A DNA stretch of 64,000 bases from Silvibacterium bohemicum (GTDB lineage Bacteria; Acidobacteriota; Terriglobia; Terriglobales; Acidobacteriaceae): NCBI RefSeq assembly GCF_001006305.1, contig NZ_LBHJ01000001.1, positions 434,001 through 498,000 of the forward strand. Direction: 5' to 3'. Of this stretch, positions 59,000-64,000 are shown piece after piece. The position numbers and the translations under genes are program-made. Position 1 is the stretch's first letter; every line of letters starts with the position of its first letter. The notes under the pieces are model-generated. The model saw only the letters and a list, made by a program, of their open reading frames with translations. It searched no databases and was not told the DNA's origin.

Positions 59000-61900
59000 A
59001 TGAGAATCTACTGCCCGGATCGCTCAGCGATTATCTCGATCAAAACCCTGTTCCTTGGGGTGACGCTGCTTGCAGCATTGCTCTTCCTGCCTGCGAATTC
59101 GCAGGCGCAGACCGCCACTACCGGCGCGCTGACCGGTGTCATCAGCGACCCGTCCGGCGCCGTGGTCCCGGGAGCTTCGATCACTGTCACGGACACCGCA
59201 ACTGGCTCTACCCAGACGGCGAAGTCGAACGAACAGGGCCGTTTCAACGTCCCTCTGCTGAAGCCGTCAAAATATGAGTTGAGAGCCGTTGCCGCTGGAC
59301 TTTCATCGTCGAAGCTTGAGGTTCAGGTGCTGGTCGATCAGACATCCAACATCGACTTCACCGTGTCTCCCTCCGGCGAAAATACTACCGTCACCGTTTC
59401 TGCCCAGGTTGCGCAGCTTACGGATACTGAGTCGCCTGCCCTCATCACTACTTTCAACGAACAACAGGTTCAGAACCTTCCCGCTCCGGGTGGGGATATC
59501 ACCACCGTAGCTTTTACCGTTCCTGGAGTCGCGGTCAACGCGGGCGGCAGCTATGGCAATTTCAGTGCGAATGGCCTGCCCGGCACCTCGAACCTGTTTG
59601 TGCTGAACGGCTTTGATGATGAAGATCCATTTTTGAACCTGAACAACTCGGGATCTTCCAACCTGTCTCTCGGCCAGGGCGAAATCTCTGAAGCCGCCGT
59701 GGTTCTCAATGGTTACAGCGCTCAGTATGGACGCGCTGCCGGCGCCATTCTGAACTACACCACGAAGTCCGGCTCCAATAAGTTCCACGGCATGGCGAAT
59801 TACTACTACAACGGCGACGTGTTGAACGCGAACGACTGGTTCCGCAACAATGCCGGTATCGGCCGGGAACGCGCAATCTCGAACGAGTGGGCAGCGAACG
59901 TAGGCGGCCCCATCATTAAGGATAAGCTCTTCTTCTTCGCCGATTATGAAGGTCTGCACTACGTGCTGCCCGCGTCGGGCTACGCGGTCTTCCCGACCGC
60001 CGCGTTCCAGAATTACATTCTGGCGAATATTCCCGCGGATTCGGTCCCTCTTTACCAGCAGGCCTTCGCGCTTTATAACAACTCGCCTTCAGCCAAAGCT
60101 GCCATTCCAGTCACCACGGGCGGCGGTCCTCTTCAGGATTCAACGGGCAACCTGGGTTGCGGCCAGTTTGCCGGCACGGCCGGCTTTGGAGTTACAACTC
60201 CTTGCGAAAACGCCGCCGTCGGCAGCGCTTCGAACACCAACAAGGAATACCTGTTTACGGCGCGCGTCGACTGGGATATCAACGAGAAGCACAAGATTTT
60301 CGGCCGCTTCAAGCTCGATCGCGGAACCCAGCCCACATACACCAGCTTCGTGAGCCCGGCATTCAACACCATCTCTTCGCAGCCTGCCTACGAAGGTCAG
60401 TTGAACGACACTTATGTCTTCAACCCTCACCTGACCAACCAATTCGTCTTCGCGGCCAACTGGTACACAGCGTTCTTCGGCCCCTCGAATCTCGCTCAGA
60501 CTCTCTCGACATTCCCGACATATATGGGCTTTAGCGATGGCGCAATCAACTCCGGCGCGGACTTCGGTTCTCTCGGAGCCCCTTACTACTTTCCGCAGGG
60601 AAGAAACGTCACCCAGTATCAGTTTGTCGACGATCTCTCCTGGATCAAGGGCAGCCACACCTTCCGTTTCGGCTACAATTTTCGCCGTGACGATCTTTCC
60701 GACTACGACGCCCAGGAGATCGAGAACGGCTATTACGATTTCCTGAGCCTGAACAACTTTGCTTCCGGCCAGCTTTCGTTGCCAGCCGCCACCCCCGCAG
60801 GCAGCCCGAGCCAGTCTTACTATTTGCAGAACTTTGCTCAGAAATCCACCGCGTATCTCGCCCTCTACAACATCGGCGCCTACCTGCAGGATGAATGGCA
60901 GGCTACACCGCGGCTGCACACGACGCTCGGCATCCGCTTCGATCGCACCGGAAACCCGCTCTGCAACAACGATTGCTTTGCCCGGTACAACGGTTCCTTC
61001 CCCAACTCCACGGTGGACGCTCCTTATAATCAGGCGATCAGCAACGGTCTGCAGAATGCCTTTCCCAGCATCGAATCGGTCGTTGCTCAGCCTCGTTTTG
61101 GCTTTAACTACGACTTGACCGGCAACGGGCACACTGTTGTTCGCGGCGGAGTTGGCTTGTTCGGAGATCTGCCTGCGTCAACCTTCCTGGATGGCTTTGT
61201 GCAGAACTTCCCGCAGCTATATGCGGCGACGGTAACCAGCGGTCATGTTGCTCCTACCGCATCGCCGACCAGCGCAGGGAACTTCGCGGCGCAATCCAAT
61301 AACCTTCTACAAGCCGGTTTCAATACGGGCCAAAACGCAACGCAGATCACGAACGCGCTTGCCGCCATTGGCGTTCCGTTCTCCGCCCCTAACCTTAACG
61401 TTTCCCCGCAGAATTGGCGCAGTCCCAAGTATCTGGAATGGAACCTGCAGATTCAGCATCAGGTCGGGCCTTCCGACGCCGTCATCATCAGCTATGTCGG
61501 TAATAAGGGTTATGACGAGGTCATCCAGAATCCTCTGGTCAACGCCTCGTCATCGACCAACTTCGGCGGGCTACCGACGAATTCGCCCGACCCGCGCTTC
61601 AACGCTGTGAACCAATACCTGAATGAAGCGAATTCCAACTATAACGGTGCATCGGTCACCTACAAGCACATCGATCAGCATGGACTCTCTGTCGATTTAA
61701 CCTACACCTATAGCCACTCACTCGACGATGTTTCGAATGGCGGCGTCGGTGAGTATTACAACCTCGGGTCGATCAACGAACAGGTCTCTCCGCTGAGCGT
61801 AGCCGGCCTGAACTACTCGAACTCAGACTATGACTTCCGGCACGATTTCGTTGCCGACTACGTCTACCAGATGCCAAGATTTGGCAACCGTGGAATGCTG

Positions 61901-62428
61901 GTAAATACTCTGGCAGGCGGCTGGTTGTTTTCGGGCAAATCGTATTGGCGCTCCGGCCAGCCTTTCTCGATCGTCGACAGCTCCCTGGTCGGTGGAACGT
62001 TCTATCCCGTCGCCGGAGCGGATCAGGTTCTTGCCGCTGCGGTTCCCGGGGCGAAACTTACTTACCACTGCAATGGAAATGGCATTGCCACTCCCTGCAA
62101 CTCGGTCGCGGACTTTGAAACGTCCACAAGCCAAACTGGTTTCGGCAACGTACGGCGCAATTCCTTCTACGGTCCCCACTATGCCGACTCCGATTGGTCG
62201 CTCAGCAAGAGGTTCCTGAATCTGGAGCGCTATACCCTTCAAATCGGCGCCTCCGCATTTAACGTCTTCAATCACCCCAACTTCGGACCGCCGGCCAACG
62301 ACGTGGCTGCCGGCAGCATCGGCAGCAGCGGCAACATCCTTGCTCCTCCCACCAGCCCTTATGGATCCTTCCAGTCGGCCGGTGTGGGTGGGCGAGTGTT
62401 GCAGGTCTTTGGCAAGTTCAACTTCTAA
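59000..62428 (+). CDS. TonB-dependent receptor with carboxypeptidase-regulatory domain
   Basis: The protein has about 1,142 residues from ATG 59000; TTG starts at 58976 or 58982 are also possible and no good ribosome site decides. The signal peptide ends in NSQAQ. Next are a carboxypeptidase-regulatory-like domain (about 35-120: GALTGVISDPSGAVVPGASITVTDTATG, in part), a plug domain (TTVAFTVPGVAVNAGGSYG, GYSAQYGRAAGAILNYTTKSGSNKFHG, in part) and a 22-strand-like barrel ending in FGKFNF. These Oar-like receptors carry large substrates, often glycans, across the outer membrane. The terminator follows 15 bp later. Confidence 0.93.
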   Translation: MRIYCPDRSAIISIKTLFLGVTLLAALLFLPANSQAQTATTGALTGVISDPSGAVVPGASITVTDTATGSTQTAKSNEQGRFNVPLLKPSKYELRAVAAGLSSSKLEVQVLVDQTSNIDFTVSPSGENTTVTVSAQVAQLTDTESPALITTFNEQQVQNLPAPGGDITTVAFTVPGVAVNAGGSYGNFSANGLPGTSNLFVLNGFDDEDPFLNLNNSGSSNLSLGQGEISEAAVVLNGYSAQYGRAAGAILNYTTKSGSNKFHGMANYYYNGDVLNANDWFRNNAGIGRERAISNEWAANVGGPIIKDKLFFFADYEGLHYVLPASGYAVFPTAAFQNYILANIPADSVPLYQQAFALYNNSPSAKAAIPVTTGGGPLQDSTGNLGCGQFAGTAGFGVTTPCENAAVGSASNTNKEYLFTARVDWDINEKHKIFGRFKLDRGTQPTYTSFVSPAFNTISSQPAYEGQLNDTYVFNPHLTNQFVFAANWYTAFFGPSNLAQTLSTFPTYMGFSDGAINSGADFGSLGAPYYFPQGRNVTQYQFVDDLSWIKGSHTFRFGYNFRRDDLSDYDAQEIENGYYDFLSLNNFASGQLSLPAATPAGSPSQSYYLQNFAQKSTAYLALYNIGAYLQDEWQATPRLHTTLGIRFDRTGNPLCNNDCFARYNGSFPNSTVDAPYNQAISNGLQNAFPSIESVVAQPRFGFNYDLTGNGHTVVRGGVGLFGDLPASTFLDGFVQNFPQLYAATVTSGHVAPTASPTSAGNFAAQSNNLLQAGFNTGQNATQITNALAAIGVPFSAPNLNVSPQNWRSPKYLEWNLQIQHQVGPSDAVIISYVGNKGYDEVIQNPLVNASSSTNFGGLPTNSPDPRFNAVNQYLNEANSNYNGASVTYKHIDQHGLSVDLTYTYSHSLDDVSNGGVGEYYNLGSINEQVSPLSVAGLNYSNSDYDFRHDFVADYVYQMPRFGNRGMLVNTLAGGWLFSGKSYWRSGQPFSIVDSSLVGGTFYPVAGADQVLAAAVPGAKLTYHCNGNGIATPCNSVADFETSTSQTGFGNVRRNSFYGPHYADSDWSLSKRFLNLERYTLQIGASAFNVFNHPNFGPPANDVAAGSIGSSGNILAPPTSPYGSFQSAGVGGRVLQVFGKFNF

Positions 62429-62442
62429 CCCTTTCACTATCA

Positions 62443-62482
62443 AGCGAGAGTGGGGCGGCTTCTAGCCGCCTCGCTCTTTTTT
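62443..62482 (+). terminator. Rho-independent terminator of the TonB receptor gene
   Basis: GGCGGCT/AGCCGCC (7 bp) with a TCT loop, extended by AGCGA/TCGCT across a small bulge, then CTTTTTT. It begins 14 bp after the stop codon. Confidence 0.9.
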
Positions 62483-62679
62483 CTGCCGCCGGCTTGCCTT
62501 TGCCGGTATCTATCCAGTAGCTGCCGGGTAGCTGTATAGGGTCCTCCCGGGCCATTCGCTGTTGCAATTCCGCGTGTGACCGGTTACAAAATGGAAAGGT
62601 TTGCTGCACAACCCTCGTCCCAACGCGTGCATCTAGCAAAGAAACCACCAAAATCGGCCTAGAAAACGATACCTACACG

Positions 62680-63063
62680 ATGACCGCTGAGATTCTTTTA
62701 GTTGATGACAATGTTGTACAGGCCACAACCCGTCGGGCCATTCTGGTGCGGGCGGGGCGCTCCGTCGTCATCGCTTCCGGAGCCGCACAGGGACTGCAGA
62801 TTTTGGAAGATGAAGGGCTGCTGGGCTCGATTGGCTTGATCATCAGCGATCACTGGATGCCTGGCATCAATGGTCCCCAGTTTGTCGAGAAGCTGCGAGA
62901 GCAGTTGCCCAAGATTCCCGTTCTAGTATTGAGCGGGCTGGCCGATGCTGAAGGCGAGTATGAGGGCATGAACGTGATCTTTCGCGTGAAGCCTTTCGCG
63001 CCGGATATGCTCGTCGCTTTGACCGCATCGATTCTCGACGGTCCCATCAGCCGCAGCGCCTAG
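62680..63063 (+). CDS. Single-domain response regulator
   Basis: The 127-residue protein is a stand-alone receiver. It has the acidic pair in ILLVDDN, the phospho-acceptor in LIISDHWMPGINGPQF, a switch serine in VLVLSGLA and the lysine in FRVKPFAPD. All needed residues are present, so phosphorylation should work, in contrast to the NarL-type protein at 24958. With no output domain it is likely a phosphorelay or protein-contact adaptor. No kinase is adjacent. Confidence 0.9.
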   Translation: MTAEILLVDDNVVQATTRRAILVRAGRSVVIASGAAQGLQILEDEGLLGSIGLIISDHWMPGINGPQFVEKLREQLPKIPVLVLSGLADAEGEYEGMNVIFRVKPFAPDMLVALTASILDGPISRSA

Positions 63064-63163
63064 CTTTATTCAAGCTTCTGTCTACGTGGTCTGCTTTTCC
63101 TCCCGCAATTCACTCCTGAATTGCTGAGGTTCGAGCTGTCTGCGACAATGAACTGTCGATCCT

Positions 63164-64000
63164 ATGCCTACATTCGGCAGTTTTTCCCTATTGCTCGCTC
63201 TCGCTCTCAGCGGATACACGCTTCTCGCAGGCGCGGTGGCGCTTCGCCAGCTTGCGACCGGTGCACGAGCCCGCGTCACTCCTGAGAAACTGGCCGAAAC
63301 GGCGCGTCGCGCCGGCATCGGAAGCTTTGTAGCCACGACTGCCGCGGCCTTCGCGCTAGTTTGGGCGGCCTTCAACAACGACTTTTCCGTCGCCTACATC
63401 CTGCACCACTCCAACCGCGCGCTGCCTGGGCCGTATAAATTCGCAGCGCTGTGGTCAGGTCAGGAAGGCTCTTTGCTGCTGTGGGCGTGGCTACTCGCGG
63501 CCTATGGATTCGTCCTGCGTCTGCGCCACAAGGTCGATGTCAAGCTGACTGCGTACGCCTCGACCATCCTGGCCGGCATCCAGGTCTTCTTCCTGTTGCT
63601 GCTGAATTTTGCTGCGATGCCCTTCTCGCTGGTGGGCGGAACCGTTCCGCAGGATGGCTTCGGGCTCAATCCGCTGCTGCAGTATCCGGAGATGGTGATC
63701 CATCCTCCGATGCTCTATCTCGGATATGTGGGCTTTGCAGTGCCCTTCGCCTTTGCGCTGGGCGCGCTGATGATGCGCTATCCCGGAGAGAAGTGGATTC
63801 ACATCACCCGCCGCTGGACGATGGTGACGTGGCTCTTCCTGACCTGCGGCATCTTTCTCGGTGCGCACTGGGCGTATTCGGTTTTGGGTTGGGGCGGATA
63901 CTGGGGCTGGGATCCGGTTGAGAATGCTTCGCTGATGCCGTGGCTCACCGGCACTGCCTTTCTGCACTCGGTGATGATGCAAGAGAAGCGCGGCATGATG
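63164..64000 (+). CDS. ccmF: Cytochrome c-type biogenesis protein CcmF, 3' end cut by the window
   Basis: The first 279 residues are in the window, and the gene runs off the right edge. The start ATG 63164 has no strong ribosome site. The visible part has about seven membrane helices. LPGPYKFAALWSGQEGSLLLWAW and VIHPPMLYLGYVGFAVPFAFA (in part) are CcmF segments, and SVLGWGGYWGWDPVENASLMPWL is the tryptophan-rich heme-handling motif. CcmF joins heme to apocytochrome c in system I. Confidence 0.93.
   Translation, partial: MPTFGSFSLLLALALSGYTLLAGAVALRQLATGARARVTPEKLAETARRAGIGSFVATTAAAFALVWAAFNNDFSVAYILHHSNRALPGPYKFAALWSGQEGSLLLWAWLLAAYGFVLRLRHKVDVKLTAYASTILAGIQVFFLLLLNFAAMPFSLVGGTVPQDGFGLNPLLQYPEMVIHPPMLYLGYVGFAVPFAFALGALMMRYPGEKWIHITRRWTMVTWLFLTCGIFLGAHWAYSVLGWGGYWGWDPVENASLMPWLTGTAFLHSVMMQEKRGMM

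Noticed and set aside
1-64000. CRISPR array, prophage or secretion-system cluster
   Set aside because: No regularly spaced direct repeats, phage structural genes or secretion components were seen anywhere in the window.

Overview
The window looks like a chromosomal piece of an acidobacterium (Terriglobia/Acidobacteriaceae-like). It has GC-rich codon usage, a very large TonB-dependent receptor with an N-terminal carboxypeptidase-regulatory domain, a secreted GH10 xylanase with three carbohydrate-binding modules, a futalosine-pathway menaquinone gene (mqnE), a DUF2277 protein, a PDZ-containing histidine kinase and many short palindromic intergenic repeats. The genus is inferred from gene content only. 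I see no phage, IS transposase, rRNA or CRISPR array. Mobile DNA is limited to one 284-bp MITE-like element and small dispersed repeats.

Layout. 1-5650: 5' part of an MTA phosphorylase gene (cut by the window edge), the xylanase and a secreted HExxH metalloprotease, all on the minus strand. 5734-9825: ygfZ, a DUF1844 gene, an MBL hydrolase and ribF on the plus strand. 10010-13571 (minus): a glycosyltransferase-STAS fusion, a glutaredoxin and formate-tetrahydrofolate ligase. 13778-17934 (plus): a LysR regulator, a Tat-exported bicupin oxalate decarboxylase and an outer-membrane porin. With the divergent fhs gene these could form an oxalate-to-formate-to-C1 module. 18041-22096 (minus): PBP1A, an S41 protease homologue that has lost its catalytic Ser/Lys pair, and tRNA-Met(CAT) with a second partial copy of its 3' half. 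22554-25761 (plus): cupin, ATP-grasp-like protein, PilZ protein and a NarL-type regulator with a degenerate receiver.

25978-34864: MFS carrier, kdsB, acetyl-CoA synthetase, OprB porin, an RcnR-type metal sensor with a C-tract operator, and glnD. 35044-36833: glnB/glnK and amt, which with glnD make a compact nitrogen-sensing block on the minus strand. 37156-44359: orphan nuoB, an OmpA-like protein with Ig-like domains, a BNR propeller protein, rimI, a lipoprotein-sized hypothetical gene and mqnE. 44460-49411 (minus): opgC-like gene, glutaryl-CoA-type dehydrogenase, DUF2277, mlaF/mlaE and a lone Phd antitoxin. 49473-53727 (minus): sigma-54-type response regulator (with an altered GAFTGA loop) and its PDZ-GAF-PAS kinase. 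54291-58759: a 32-codon His-tailed membrane peptide, the MITE, a NUDIX hydrolase, a methyltransferase, zupT, DUF4149 and htpX. 59000-64000: the TonB-dependent receptor, a single-domain response regulator and the 5' part of ccmF.

The strongest unexplained signals are non-coding. One is a five-copy palindrome family whose stems co-vary. Another is a perfect 38-bp palindrome that supplies the stop codons of two convergent genes and matches the MITE ends. A third is a repeat that begins exactly at the TAG stop codon of two unrelated genes. Several proteins also keep their family fold but lack key catalytic residues (S41 homologue, NarL receiver, MlaF Walker B glutamate, GAFTGA loop).
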